A stretch of 36,424 nucleotides of DNA. It comes from Lentisphaerae bacterium GWF2_50_93. GTDB lineage: Bacteria; Verrucomicrobiota; Lentisphaeria; Victivallales; GWF2-50-93. Every line of letters starts with the position of its first letter. The stretch's first letter is position 1. The translations under genes were made by a program, and so were the position numbers. The notes beneath the pieces were generated by a model. It did not search any database. It was not told where the DNA came from and saw nothing but the letters and a program-made list of their open reading frames with translations. This document shows positions 16,088 through 23,899 of this stretch, piece by piece. The DNA lies in the NCBI GenBank assembly GCA_001804815.1, contig MHBI01000022.1:1-36424 (forward strand). The letters run 5' to 3'.

Positions 16088-17761
16088 ATGAGAAGTGATA
16101 TCATTAAAAAAGGATTTGAACGCGCGCCGCACCGCTCCCTCATGTATGCGACCGGAGTAAAAAGCGCGGATATCGGCAAACCATTCATAGCTGTCTGCAA
16201 CTCATATACCAACATAGTCCCAGGACACTGCCATCTCGACAAGGTCGGAAAACTCATCTGCAAGGAGATACTGAAGGCCGGCGGAGTGCCGTTTGAGTTC
16301 AATACGATCGCGATCTGCGACGGCATTGCAATGGGGCACGAGGGCATGAAATATTCCCTGGCGAGCCGTGAACTGATAGCCGACTGTGTGGAGTCGATGC
16401 TCAGCGCCCATCCGTTCGACGGGATGATCTGCATCCCTAACTGCGACAAGATCGTCCCAGGAATGCTCATGGCGTCAATGCGCCTCAACATCCCGACAGT
16501 TTTCGCGTCGGGCGGCCCCATGGCCGCTGGAAAAATGGATGACGGCTCAGCATGCGATCTCATTTCCATCTTCGAAGGCGTTGGAAAACTCAAGGTCGGA
16601 AAGCTTGATGAGAAAGGTCTTGCAGTCCTTGAGGAGAAAGGCTGTCCCACCTGTGGATCCTGCTCCGGAATGTTCACCGCCAACAGCATGAACTGCCTCA
16701 CTGAGGCGCTCGGATTCGGTCTTCCCGGCAACGGCACGGTCCTGGCAGTAGATCCCAAACGCAGAAAGCTCTGGAAGCAGGCGGCAAGACTGATCGTCAA
16801 AATGGCTCTTGCCGGCGGACCTCTCCCGAAAAACATTGCAACTGAACAGGCATTCCTGAACGCCCTCGTCCTCGACATGGCAATGGGCGGAAGCACCAAC
16901 ACCGTCCTCCACACCCTTGCGATCGCCAACGAGGCGGGAATAAAACTCGACCTCAAGAAGATCGACGAGATCAGCAGGAAGACCCCAAACATCTGCAAAG
17001 TATCCCCGTCAAGCAAATTCCACATGGAAGATGTCGACGCAGTCGGCGGTATAAGCTCCATCATCAGGGAAATCTCCAAGATGCCAGGACTCATCAACAA
17101 GGATTCATTGACGGTCACCGGCAAGACGCTCGGAAAGTCTGTAGCAAAAGCCCCTGCTCCCGACGGCACTGTGATCAGGACTATTGAAAACCCATACAGC
17201 AAGGATGGCGGACTCGCGATCCTCTATGGAAACATTGCCGAAAAAGGCTGTGTCGTAAAGACCGCAGGCGTCGCCCCCGAGATGCACAAGCACCGCGGAC
17301 CTGCCGTAATATTTGAAAGCCAGGAAGAAGCCTGCGAAGGAATTCTCGCAGGAAAAGTAAAGGCCGGCGATGTGGTCGTCATAAGATATGAAGGCCCAAA
17401 GGGCGGACCTGGAATGCAGGAGATGCTTGCACCGACAAGCTACATCATGGGACAGGGACTCGGCGAGAAAGTCGCGCTCATCACCGACGGACGTTTCAGC
17501 GGCGGTACACGCGGCGCATGCATCGGGCACATCAGCCCTGAAGCGGCATCAGGCGGAACCATAGCCCTTGTGAAGGCCGGCGACATGATCTCCATCGACA
17601 TCCCGGGCAGGTCGATAACTCTTGAAGTATCGGCAGAAGAACTGGCCAAAAGGAAGTCCGAATGGAAGGCGCCTGAACCGAGATACAAGACCGGCTGGCT
17701 GTCAAGATACGCGGCAATGGCGACAAGCGCCGACACCGGAGCCGTACTGAAAGTGCCGTGA
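16088..17761 (+). CDS. ilvD: Dihydroxy-acid dehydratase
   Basis: A 557-residue IlvD, which dehydrates dihydroxy-isovalerate and dihydroxy-methylvalerate in valine and isoleucine synthesis using an Fe-S cluster. Cluster and Mg-site motifs are in place: [15 protein letters not shown] (about residue 39), [14 protein letters not shown] (about 118), [18 protein letters not shown] (about 190) and [10 protein letters not shown] (about 465). The length matches the family. ATG 16088 is preceded by aaggag. No other ilv gene is in the window, so the pathway is scattered. A paired-palindrome element follows directly. Confidence 0.97.
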   Translation: MRSDIIKKGFERAPHRSLMYATGVKSADIGKPFIAVCNSYTNIVPGHCHLDKVGKLICKEILKAGGVPFEFNTIAICDGIAMGHEGMKYSLASRELIADCVESMLSAHPFDGMICIPNCDKIVPGMLMASMRLNIPTVFASGGPMAAGKMDDGSACDLISIFEGVGKLKVGKLDEKGLAVLEEKGCPTCGSCSGMFTANSMNCLTEALGFGLPGNGTVLAVDPKRRKLWKQAARLIVKMALAGGPLPKNIATEQAFLNALVLDMAMGGSTNTVLHTLAIANEAGIKLDLKKIDEISRKTPNICKVSPSSKFHMEDVDAVGGISSIIREISKMPGLINKDSLTVTGKTLGKSVAKAPAPDGTVIRTIENPYSKDGGLAILYGNIAEKGCVVKTAGVAPEMHKHRGPAVIFESQEEACEGILAGKVKAGDVVVIRYEGPKGGPGMQEMLAPTSYIMGQGLGEKVALITDGRFSGGTRGACIGHISPEAASGGTIALVKAGDMISIDIPGRSITLEVSAEELAKRKSEWKAPEPRYKTGWLSRYAAMATSADTGAVLKVP

Positions 17762-17770
17762 ATTGATAAT

Positions 17771-17833
17771 GGAGCGCCGGCATCTTGCCGGCAATATAAT
17801 TTATAATTAATGCCAGCGAGACGCTGGCGCTCC
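17771..17833. repeat. Paired-palindrome element upstream of the radical SAM gene
   Basis: Outer arms ggagcgcc (17771-17778) and ggcgctcc (17826-17833) enclose two hairpins: gccggc/gccggc with loop atctt (17776-17792) and gccagcg/cgctggc with loop aga (17812-17828). An AT-rich spacer separates them. The element ends 9 bases before the next start codon. Confidence 0.8.
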
Positions 17834-17842
17834 TATGATATT

Positions 17843-19006
17843 ATGAAGCCATTTTCACTACTTATAAAGCCTGCATCGGCGGACTGCAATCTCAATTGCA
17901 GCTACTGTTTCTATCTCGAAAAGAAATCTGTCTATCCGGAAACAAAGATCCACAGGATGTCCGATGAAGTCCTGGAGAAGATGATTTCATCTTACCTCCA
18001 GACGTCCCAGCCGCAGTATTCGTTCGGCTGGCAGGGCGGCGAACCAACCCTGATGGGCCTCGAATTCTTCAAGAAAGGCATCGAGCTGCAGCAGAAGCAT
18101 GGACGGCCCGGAACAGTTGTCGGAAACGGACTCCAGACAAATGCGACCCTGATCGACGACGACATGGCTGCGCATTTCGCAAAGTACAATTATCTTCTCG
18201 GAGTAAGCCTTGACGGTCCTCCTGAAATACATGATCACTACAGGAAAAACCATCTCGGAGCCGGCAGCCACGCGGAAGTCATGAAGGCAATCTGCATTCT
18301 GAAGAAACATAACGTCGAATTCAATATCCTGACACTTGTCAGCAAATCCAATGTCGGCAAATCCAAGCAGGTCTACAAATATCTTCTGGACAACGGATTT
18401 ATTTTCCACCAGTACATCCCCTGTGTTGAATTTGACGGGGATGGAAATCCCTTTGAATGGTCTATCACCGGCAGGGAATGGGGCGAATTCATGTGCGGCA
18501 TATTCGACTGCTGGTCGGCAACCGACACGCGGAAAGTTTCAATACGCCTGTTTGATTCTATCCTATGGTATCTCGTGGAAGGGCAGAGGAACATATGCCA
18601 TATCGGCAGGAACTGCTGCCAGTATTTCGTTGTCGAATACAATGGTGACGTCTATCCCTGCGACTTTTTCGTGGATCCGAAATTAAAACTAGGGAACATT
18701 ATGGTGAACACGTGGGAGGAGCTGCAGGATTCGGTAAAGTACAAGGACTTCGGGGCGCTCAAATCAAAATGGAACAGCGAGTGCGAGAGATGCGCGTGCT
18801 TTGAATTGTGTTCGGCCGACTGCCTCAAGCACAGGCTCCCTCAGAGCACGAACAATCCTAGGACGATCAGTTGGCTCTGCGAAGGCTGGAAAATATTCTA
18901 CGCCCACTCCATGAAGAAATTCAAGAAACTTGCCGAACAGATCAAGAAGGACCGGATGCTCCAGAGACAACACCAACCGGAAAGAACCAGATCCGTCCGG
19001 AATTGA
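17843..19006 (+). CDS. Anaerobic sulfatase-maturase-type radical SAM/SPASM enzyme
   Basis: A 387-residue radical SAM protein. The CX3CX2C cluster motif is CNLNCSYC (residues 15-22). FGWQGGEPTL is the SAM-binding GGEPTL motif, and NGLQTNATL and LGVSLDGPPEIHD follow as in AnSMEs. The C-terminal SPASM region has CQYFVVEYNGDVYPCDFF and CERCACFELCSADC. AnSMEs oxidise a Cys or Ser in sulfatases to formylglycine without oxygen. No sulfatase is in the window, so the substrate is elsewhere or different. ATG 17843 (MKPFSLLIKP) matches the usual start of the family; an in-frame upstream start would begin inside the palindrome. No ribosome-binding site is visible. Confidence 0.9.
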   Translation: MKPFSLLIKPASADCNLNCSYCFYLEKKSVYPETKIHRMSDEVLEKMISSYLQTSQPQYSFGWQGGEPTLMGLEFFKKGIELQQKHGRPGTVVGNGLQTNATLIDDDMAAHFAKYNYLLGVSLDGPPEIHDHYRKNHLGAGSHAEVMKAICILKKHNVEFNILTLVSKSNVGKSKQVYKYLLDNGFIFHQYIPCVEFDGDGNPFEWSITGREWGEFMCGIFDCWSATDTRKVSIRLFDSILWYLVEGQRNICHIGRNCCQYFVVEYNGDVYPCDFFVDPKLKLGNIMVNTWEELQDSVKYKDFGALKSKWNSECERCACFELCSADCLKHRLPQSTNNPRTISWLCEGWKIFYAHSMKKFKKLAEQIKKDRMLQRQHQPERTRSVRN

Positions 19007-19033
19007 CTTCCTGTTAAGGGAATGTTGTACTGC

Positions 19034-19062
19034 TTGATTTTAAAGGAAAAACACGGTATAAT
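19034..19062 (+). promoter_or_regulatory. Sigma-70-like promoter of the second toxin-antitoxin pair
   Basis: TTGATT (19034-19039), exactly 17 bases, then a perfect TATAAT (19057-19062). Transcription would start near 19069, about 33 bases before the antitoxin ATG, with ggaggtgg as the ribosome-binding site. Confidence 0.7.
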
Positions 19063-19101
19063 GCATATTATTATATTTTTATTCAGCGATGGAGGTGGAA
19101 T

Positions 19102-19311
19102 ATGCAGGCCGTAGAATTCGAGGCTGACGTGAAAGGGAAAACAATAAAAGTTCCTGATATGCTGTCAGGATTGGCTGACAAGCATGTAAAAATAATACTT
19201 CTTTTCAATGATTCTCCCGCAAAAGCTAAAAGCCCTAGGCGCAAATTCAGCGCAGTAGGGATAAACACAAAGAATTTCAAGTTCAACAGAGCTGAGCTCT
19301 ATGAGCGATAG
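19102..19311 (+). CDS. Antitoxin-like small protein upstream of a PIN toxin
   Basis: A 69-residue protein beginning MQAVEFEADVKGKTIKVPDM, a short beta-rich N-terminus like many VapB-type antitoxins, with a basic middle (KAKSPRRKFS) and a C-terminal segment that could bind the toxin. I recognise it by position and size rather than by a firm domain match. The gene has a strong ribosome-binding site (ggaggtgg, 9 bases upstream) and its own promoter. It overlaps the PIN gene by 11 bases, which indicates coupled translation. Confidence 0.75.
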   Translation: MQAVEFEADVKGKTIKVPDMLSGLADKHVKIILLFNDSPAKAKSPRRKFSAVGINTKNFKFNRAELYER

Positions 19312-19729
19312 AACTTGCCTCCTCGATACAAATGTAATCATTTATCTCTATTCGAACGATGAACATGACAAGAATCTCATCGCAGACGCATTGATCAACG
19401 AGCAGAACATCGTCATTACAAGACAAGTCGTAAATGAGATCTGCAACGTGCTAATCCGTAAATATTCAAAATCACCTGCTGATGTCAGAAATGTTTTAAC
19501 TGAACTGAAACAAATCCCTGTCTTGGAATTGACGGACAGGATTACTTGGAAGACACTGGACTTGATCGAGCGGCACCATTTTTCTTATTGGGACAGCATG
19601 CTCATTGCATCAGCCCTTGAGAACAACTGCGAAATCCTCTACACCGAAGACCTCCAGAACGGCCAAATCATCGAAAACAGGCTGAAGATAGTCAATCCGT
19701 TCATAGTAAAGCGGAAACCGAAACAATGA
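19301..19729 (+). CDS. PIN-domain toxin (VapC-like)
   Basis: A 142-residue PIN-domain protein, predicted Mg-dependent ribonuclease. Active-site acids are visible: CLLDTNVIIYLYSNDE (Asp, about residue 8), VVNEICNVLIRKY (Glu, about 46), YWDSMLIASAL (Asp, about 97) and YTEDLQNGQ (Asp, about 116). This matches the PIN_3 group of VapC proteins. The start overlaps the antitoxin stop (atgagcgatag). It is unlike the PIN toxin at 11095, so the two modules were acquired separately. Confidence 0.9.
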   Translation: MSDRTCLLDTNVIIYLYSNDEHDKNLIADALINEQNIVITRQVVNEICNVLIRKYSKSPADVRNVLTELKQIPVLELTDRITWKTLDLIERHHFSYWDSMLIASALENNCEILYTEDLQNGQIIENRLKIVNPFIVKRKPKQ

Positions 19730-19742
19730 CTCCGAAATTAAT

Positions 19743-20117
19743 TCAATATCCTGCTGAAGACATTCGGACCGATATGACACTAATGAGATAAGCATACAGG
19801 CAGAGACTCACCAGGTGAAATACGGCTAGACCGAGGATGCTCTTTGTCATGACATCGTTTTTCTCCAGAGAAGCCATCACAAATTTTACTCCATAACACA
19901 AAGACAGGAATTGATGCATCCAGCCACTATTGCCATAATGATAAGGGCAAGGAAGATACTTGATCCGACAGGTGTAATTGAAAGATTGGCACAGATTTCC
20001 ACCAGCCGCCAGTTCATTCTCAATATTCCATCGCCATACCCCATTTTCCATCCCCCGGTCTTTCGCCAATGCTACAGATTGAATTCCTAATAAGCGTAAG
20101 CTATCCCTGAAATCCAC
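19743..20117 (-). CDS. Doubtful 124-codon ORF
   Basis: An open frame from a possible GTG at 20117, with no clear ribosome-binding site. The product contains WRWNIENEL, which faintly recalls the late part of IS4-type transposases, and a hydrophobic C-terminal stretch (ILGLAVFHLVSLCLYAYL). I cannot name a family. It could be a transposase remnant, a small membrane protein or chance. It occupies most of an otherwise empty 700-bp gap. Confidence 0.25.
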   Translation of the reverse strand: MDFRDSLRLLGIQSVALAKDRGMENGVWRWNIENELAAGGNLCQSFNYTCRIKYLPCPYHYGNSGWMHQFLSLCYGVKFVMASLEKNDVMTKSILGLAVFHLVSLCLYAYLISVISVRMSSAGY

Positions 20118-20140
20118 ATATTCAATTTACGACAGGGGTT

Positions 20141-20274
20141 GTAAGCGTTAAGCTGGGCGTATCTAAGTATGGCTCTTTCGCCGAAAGAGCCTCGTGCCGG
20201 TTTCGGCGAAACCGGCATACTTTAACAAAATGCGTCCAATTACCTACGGTCTCAAAAGGCAGCTTAACGCTTAC
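20141..20274. repeat. MITE-like nested palindrome, 134 bp
   Basis: Perfect 15-bp terminal inverted repeats (gtaagcgttaagctg at 20141-20155 and its complement at 20260-20274) surround two hairpins with 10-bp perfect arms and single-base centres. These are ggctctttcg/cgaaagagcc (20171-20191) and gccggtttcg/cgaaaccggc (20196-20216). Short agtat/atact arms bracket the hairpin pair. There is no ORF. Confidence 0.75.
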
Positions 20275-20365
20275 CATGAGCTACAGGATCACCGAGGCAT
20301 TTGATGTTTTGAGAAATATGCATAGAGTAAGCGATTGGGAAATCACACTAGTATTTTCCAGGTAG

Positions 20366-20415
20366 CACAGGCATTCCTGCCTGTGACCAAATCAGCCGCA
20401 GGCAGGAATGCCTGC
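20366..20415. repeat. Paired-palindrome element upstream of the aldo/keto reductase gene
   Basis: Two hairpins: cacaggca/tgcctgtg with loop ttcc (20366-20385) and gcaggca/tgcctgc with loop ggaa (20398-20415). The 16 bases at 20368-20383 are also the exact reverse complement of 20399-20414, so the halves can pair within or between themselves. It ends about 20 bases before the start codon. Confidence 0.8.
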
Positions 20416-20435
20416 GCCACTTAAGAGGGAATATA

Positions 20436-21572
20436 ATGATCTACAATGAATACGGTAAGACTGGGATAAAGGTTTCGGCGATTGGAATGGGGGGCATGCG
20501 TTTTGAGAACCAGGAGGATCCCGAGGCATGCGCATCGCTCGTGAAGGCCGCATATGATTCCGGAATAAATTATTTCGATACTGCGCCAGGTTACGGGAAG
20601 TCAGAGGATCTTTTCGGGATCGCGCTCAAAGAGATGCAGAAGACACGCAAGGAAAAACCTTTCTATGTCGCAACAAAGACATTCGGTGGAAATCCTGCGG
20701 ATGTCAGGAAGGATCTAGAAAATTCGCTGAAGCGCATGGGGCTTGACTACATCGACTTCTACCATGTCTGGTGCATAATGTCGCTGGACAACTACCGTCA
20801 GCGCGTGAACAACGGAGTATTGAAGGAATTTGAAAAACTGAAGGCTGAAGGGCTCATCAAACACATCTGTATTTCAACGCACATGGCCGGAGCTGACATC
20901 AGGCCGATGCTTGCCGATTATCCTTTCGACGGAATGCTGCTCGGTTATTCGATAATGAACTTCGCCTACCGAACCGAGGGGATTGAAGCTGCAGCCGAGT
21001 CCAAGATGGGCGTCACGGTCATGAATCCGCTTGGCGGAGGGATCATACCGCAGAACCCGAGCAGGTTTTCATTTGTGAAGGCAAGTCCGGAGGAGACCGT
21101 GGTCGAAGGCGCCTTGAGGTTCCTGATGAACGACAGGAGGATCAGCACAGCGCTGGTCGGTTTTGCGAACAAGCCGCAGCTTGCCGAGGCGATAAGGGCG
21201 GTTGATGGATTCTACAGGCTGAAGGACAGCGATGTGTCAAGGATAAAAGAGAATTTAAGAACGAGCTTCAACGAGCTTTGCACCACCTGTTCCTACTGCA
21301 ATGTGTGTGCGAAGAAGATACCTGTCCCCAAGCTGATGGATGCTTATAATCATTATGTGCTGGCCAACGGCAATCCCGACAGTATGATCGGACGTCTGAA
21401 ATGGCACTGGGGGATCGAGATAGAAGATGAGATGTTCGGAAGCTGCAACCAGTGCGGCCTCTGCGAGAGCAAATGCACGCAGCACCTGCCAATACGCGAA
21501 CGGCTGGAAACGATCAAGTCTGAAGTGGAGAAGGCGCGGGAGAAAAAGGAAAAATCGAAACCAGCCAAATGA
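20436..21572 (+). CDS. Aldo/keto reductase with C-terminal 4Fe-4S region
   Basis: A 378-residue protein. The N-terminal 270 residues form an aldo/keto reductase barrel with the catalytic tetrad visible: NYFDTAPGYG (Asp and Tyr), VATKTFGG (Lys) and DFYHVW (His). The NADPH-binding end is present as RISTALVGFANKPQ. The C-terminus carries ferredoxin-like cysteines, CTTCSYCNVC (about residue 287) and CNQCGLCESKC (about 338). The substrate is unknown; this subgroup is common in anaerobes, where the cluster probably relays electrons. ATG 20436 follows agaggga. It is monocistronic; a short hairpin (21578-21591) follows without a T-tract. Confidence 0.92.
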   Translation: MIYNEYGKTGIKVSAIGMGGMRFENQEDPEACASLVKAAYDSGINYFDTAPGYGKSEDLFGIALKEMQKTRKEKPFYVATKTFGGNPADVRKDLENSLKRMGLDYIDFYHVWCIMSLDNYRQRVNNGVLKEFEKLKAEGLIKHICISTHMAGADIRPMLADYPFDGMLLGYSIMNFAYRTEGIEAAAESKMGVTVMNPLGGGIIPQNPSRFSFVKASPEETVVEGALRFLMNDRRISTALVGFANKPQLAEAIRAVDGFYRLKDSDVSRIKENLRTSFNELCTTCSYCNVCAKKIPVPKLMDAYNHYVLANGNPDSMIGRLKWHWGIEIEDEMFGSCNQCGLCESKCTQHLPIRERLETIKSEVEKAREKKEKSKPAK

Positions 21573-21610
21573 ACAACACCCCTTGCGGGGTTAACTACAA
21601 ACAAAGAACA

Positions 21611-21640
21611 GTGAATTTGAGGTGAATTTGAGGCGAATTC
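21611..21640. repeat. Short 11-bp tandem repeat
   Basis: gtgaatttgag occurs twice in tandem (21611-21632), followed by a degenerate third unit ending in the palindrome gcgaattcgc. It is in the 160-bp convergent gap before the FHA gene; nothing else is recognised there. Confidence 0.6.
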
Positions 21641-21731
21641 GCTAGTAGTCAAGCTCGCAAGAGCTGTTCCGGGAAACCTTTTCGAGCAGGCTCTAGTTAA
21701 GCCCACAAGGGATGTGAACTGAGCGTTCAGT

Positions 21732-22190
21732 TCAGGACTTGGGTGGAACGACTGTTGGCGCGTCCTTGGGCTTGGATGAGGACTTGGGCCTCCCGACGAT
21801 TTCCGACATGATGGTGTCGAACCCCTTGCCCGACTTCATCTGCTTGAGGACGTCGTTCATGGCGTTTTTCGCGACATCCTGCTTCACTATTGCATCCCGG
21901 AAATAGAATTCCTGTTTGCCGGCGACGATCTTGTCTCCGTTCCTGAGCGGGATTATCGTATTGGCTTCAAGCCTGCTGCCGTTGAGGTAGGTTCCGTTGG
22001 ACGCACCGAGTTCGATTATGACGAAGCGTCCGCGTTCATCTTTTTCAATGCTGAAGTGCTCCCTGCTCACGAGCGCGTCGTTGCGGATCTGGAAATCCAC
22101 ATGCTCTTCCCTGCCAAAGACAGACATCCTGTCATCCAAAAGCTTGAAATACTTCTGAATGCCTTTATCCATGTAGCTTATATAGGGCAT
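21732..22190 (-). CDS. FHA-domain protein
   Basis: A 152-residue protein with a forkhead-associated domain, which binds phosphothreonine peptides. The core motifs are SVFGREEHVDFQI (GR, about residue 25), SREHFSIEKDERG (SxxH, about 43) and LGASNGTYLNG (NG, about 60). After the domain (about residue 100) is a short helical region and a Pro/Ser-rich tail (RPKSSSKPKDAPTVVPPKS). There is no kinase or secretion gene nearby. It starts 24 bases after the rpmB stop on the same strand, so it is probably co-transcribed with rpmB. Confidence 0.9.
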   Translation of the reverse strand: MPYISYMDKGIQKYFKLLDDRMSVFGREEHVDFQIRNDALVSREHFSIEKDERGRFVIIELGASNGTYLNGSRLEANTIIPLRNGDKIVAGKQEFYFRDAIVKQDVAKNAMNDVLKQMKSGKGFDTIMSEIVGRPKSSSKPKDAPTVVPPKS

Positions 22191-22214
22191 ATCACGGACC
22201 TCAGGCTATTAAAA

Positions 22215-22442
22215 TCAGGCTTTCTGGATTCTTTCGGACCTGATACAGTTGGTGCAGACCTTCATTGACTTGACAGTTCCACCGACCTTGATGCGTATTT
22301 TCTGAAGATTGGGATTGAAGATACGCTTGTTGTTCTTGACAACGTGTGTACCGATTCCGCCTTTTTTCTTTGCAAGACCCCTGCGTATGATCGTGCCGCC
22401 GACGACTCTGGTCTTTCCGCATATTTCGCAAACTCTGCTCAT
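22215..22442 (-). CDS. rpmB: 50S ribosomal protein L28
   Basis: A 75-residue L28. It begins MSRVCEICGKTRVVGG and contains THVVKNNKRIFNPNLQKI, both typical of the family. Two Cys pairs (CEIC and CTNC) are kept, so it is the zinc-binding C+ form. A strong aggagg ribosome-binding site lies 7 bases before ATG 22442. Confidence 0.97.
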   Translation of the reverse strand: MSRVCEICGKTRVVGGTIIRRGLAKKKGGIGTHVVKNNKRIFNPNLQKIRIKVGGTVKSMKVCTNCIRSERIQKA

Positions 22443-22572
22443 GATGAATCCTCCTGTTTATTTTCTTAATAATTCCATATTCGAGACCAGCTGGATTTCC
22501 TTGAAAAGACCGACCCTGCAGCCCAGCCGCAAAATCAACAAATCATACAATCGCCAGCTCTATAAGCATATA

Positions 22573-22647
22573 TGGTAGGATGGCCGGGATTTGAACCCGG
22601 GACCAATACCTTAAAAGGGTACTGCTCTACCGCTGAGCTACCATCCC
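22573..22647 (-). tRNA. tRNA-Lys (anticodon UUU)
   Basis: A 75-base cloverleaf on the minus strand. The acceptor stem is gggatgg with ccatcct, with a G-U first pair. The D arm is gctcagcggtagagc and the anticodon loop is ctttta plus a, giving UUU. The T arm is ccggg-ttcaaat-cccgg, and a 3' acca is encoded. It lies upstream of rpmB on the same strand. Confidence 0.95.
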
Positions 22648-22742
22648 AAATTTCTTTAACATTTTTGAAAAGGACTGGTAAGAATATCCGAAAGTCATGA
22701 TAAATCAAGCAGGAAATGCAATTTACCGGTGAATTTATCACA

Positions 22743-23687
22743 TCAGATGCGGTAGAAAACACCCCTGTCCATTTTTTCAACTTTTATCCTGCCATCTTCA
22801 ACCAATCCATCTAGGACTGATTGGACTTCATCCTCGCCTAAAGACAAAGCGGAAGCTATTTCCACCAGGGTGCAGGGACGGCGTCTGACAAGCTCCATCG
22901 CATTCCTCTCAATATCCTGGACAGGACACCGCATTGATTTTCCAGCAGGCGCCGAAACAAGAGGCTTGCCGATAATCTCAACCTTGACAAATGGTTCAAG
23001 CGCCTTGATGAATGGCCTTAGCTCATCTTCCGTAGCCTTCTCGACCCACTTCTCGGTTCCAGGCCTGTCAAGACTGTTCAATTGGACTTTGTCGGGCCTG
23101 ATCCTGGCCACGGCTTTTCGGATCGACTCAATGGACTCAGGACTGTCGTTGACACCCGGGATCACAAAGATTTCGAGCCATAAATCCGCTGGACAAAGCT
23201 TCCTGAAGCTTTCCAGCGAATTAATAAGGGTGGAACATGGGAGCGAAGGACAGGGACGATTGATCTTCCTGAAGGTTTCCTCGTCGGCGGCGTCCAATGA
23301 CGGTATGACGAGATCCACCGATGCTAGTTCTTTTGCGAGCTTCGCATCCCCGAGGAGGGTTCCGTTTGTGATCAGGCATATCCTGTATTTGGGGAAATTC
23401 TCCTTGATGAACCTCGCGATCTCACCCATTCCAGAATGAAGGGTCGGCTCACCGGCACCGGAAAATGTTATATAATCCAGCTTAGGATCAGATGAGAGGA
23501 GTTCCCGGAGCTCGCCTATGATCTCAGATGTCGGATAATATTCGCGTCTTTCAAGGGTGAGGCAGGTGGTCCGGCCCGCTTCGCAGTAGATGCAGTCCAG
23601 CGAGCAGGTCTTCGGCGGTACGAGATCAACACCCAGGGAGATGCCCAGGCGCCTGGAAGAGACCGGTCCAAAAAGGTATTTGTACAT
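22743..23687 (-). CDS. Radical SAM protein (COG0731 type) with winged-helix-like C-terminus
   Basis: A 314-residue radical SAM protein. It starts MYKYLFGPVSSRRLGISLG, the hallmark of COG0731-type Fe-S oxidoreductases. The cluster motif CSLDCIYC is at residues 28-35, and TFSGAGEPTLHSG gives the SAM-binding region. The last 60 residues (ELVRRRPCTLVEIASALSLG) look like a winged-helix module. Relatives are annotated vaguely, some likened to tRNA wyosine enzymes; the reaction is unknown. I chose the internal ATG at 23687 because conservation begins there; an earlier in-frame start (23744) adds 19 unconserved residues. Confidence 0.88.
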   Translation of the reverse strand: MYKYLFGPVSSRRLGISLGVDLVPPKTCSLDCIYCEAGRTTCLTLERREYYPTSEIIGELRELLSSDPKLDYITFSGAGEPTLHSGMGEIARFIKENFPKYRICLITNGTLLGDAKLAKELASVDLVIPSLDAADEETFRKINRPCPSLPCSTLINSLESFRKLCPADLWLEIFVIPGVNDSPESIESIRKAVARIRPDKVQLNSLDRPGTEKWVEKATEDELRPFIKALEPFVKVEIIGKPLVSAPAGKSMRCPVQDIERNAMELVRRRPCTLVEIASALSLGEDEVQSVLDGLVEDGRIKVEKMDRGVFYRI

Positions 23688-23704
23688 GTAGCATTTCCAA
23701 TTTT

Positions 23705-23725
23705 CGATTGTCGATTGCCGATTTT
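23705..23725. repeat. 7-bp periodic tract
   Basis: Three units, cgattgt, cgattgc and cgatttt, in direct succession in the gap between the radical SAM and transferase genes. Confidence 0.5.
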
Positions 23726-23737
23726 TTCGAATAGTAA

Positions 23738-23766
23738 TTTTCAAATGAGTCTGAACCTGCTATAAT
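23738..23766 (+). promoter_or_regulatory. Candidate promoter of the transferase gene
   Basis: A perfect TATAAT (23761-23766) with ttttca 17 bases upstream (23738-23743, four of six to the consensus). Transcription would start near 23773, giving a leader of about 127 bases that contains the inverted arrays listed next. Confidence 0.5.
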
Positions 23767-23801
23767 ATACGCGGTTTATTAAAATGTCGAGTAAGTTTGT
23801 T

Positions 23802-23884
23802 GGATTATAAGGATTACTGGATTAGTGGATTAATGATTTAACTCACCGGTCCACCAATCCGCCCATCCATCAATCCAGTCATCC
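23802..23884. repeat. Opposed 8-bp arrays forming a leader hairpin
   Basis: The left array has ggatta at 23802, 23811, 23819 and 23827. The right array has atcc at 23857, 23865, 23873 and 23881, an exact 8-bp period. The two arrays are complementary: 23816-23830 pairs with 23865-23879 at 13 of 15 positions. The fold would end just before the ribosome-binding site (gagg at 23891) of the transferase gene. Confidence 0.65.
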
Positions 23885-23899
23885 AATTCAGAGGTTTCA

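Noticed and set aside
16066..17202. 378-codon minus-strand ORF
   Set aside because: Antisense to ilvD, whose motifs are unmistakable; the length reflects codon bias, not coding.
21578..21591. acccc/ggggt hairpin after the aldo/keto reductase as a terminator
   Set aside because: The stem is only five pairs and no T-tract follows, so I do not call it a terminator.
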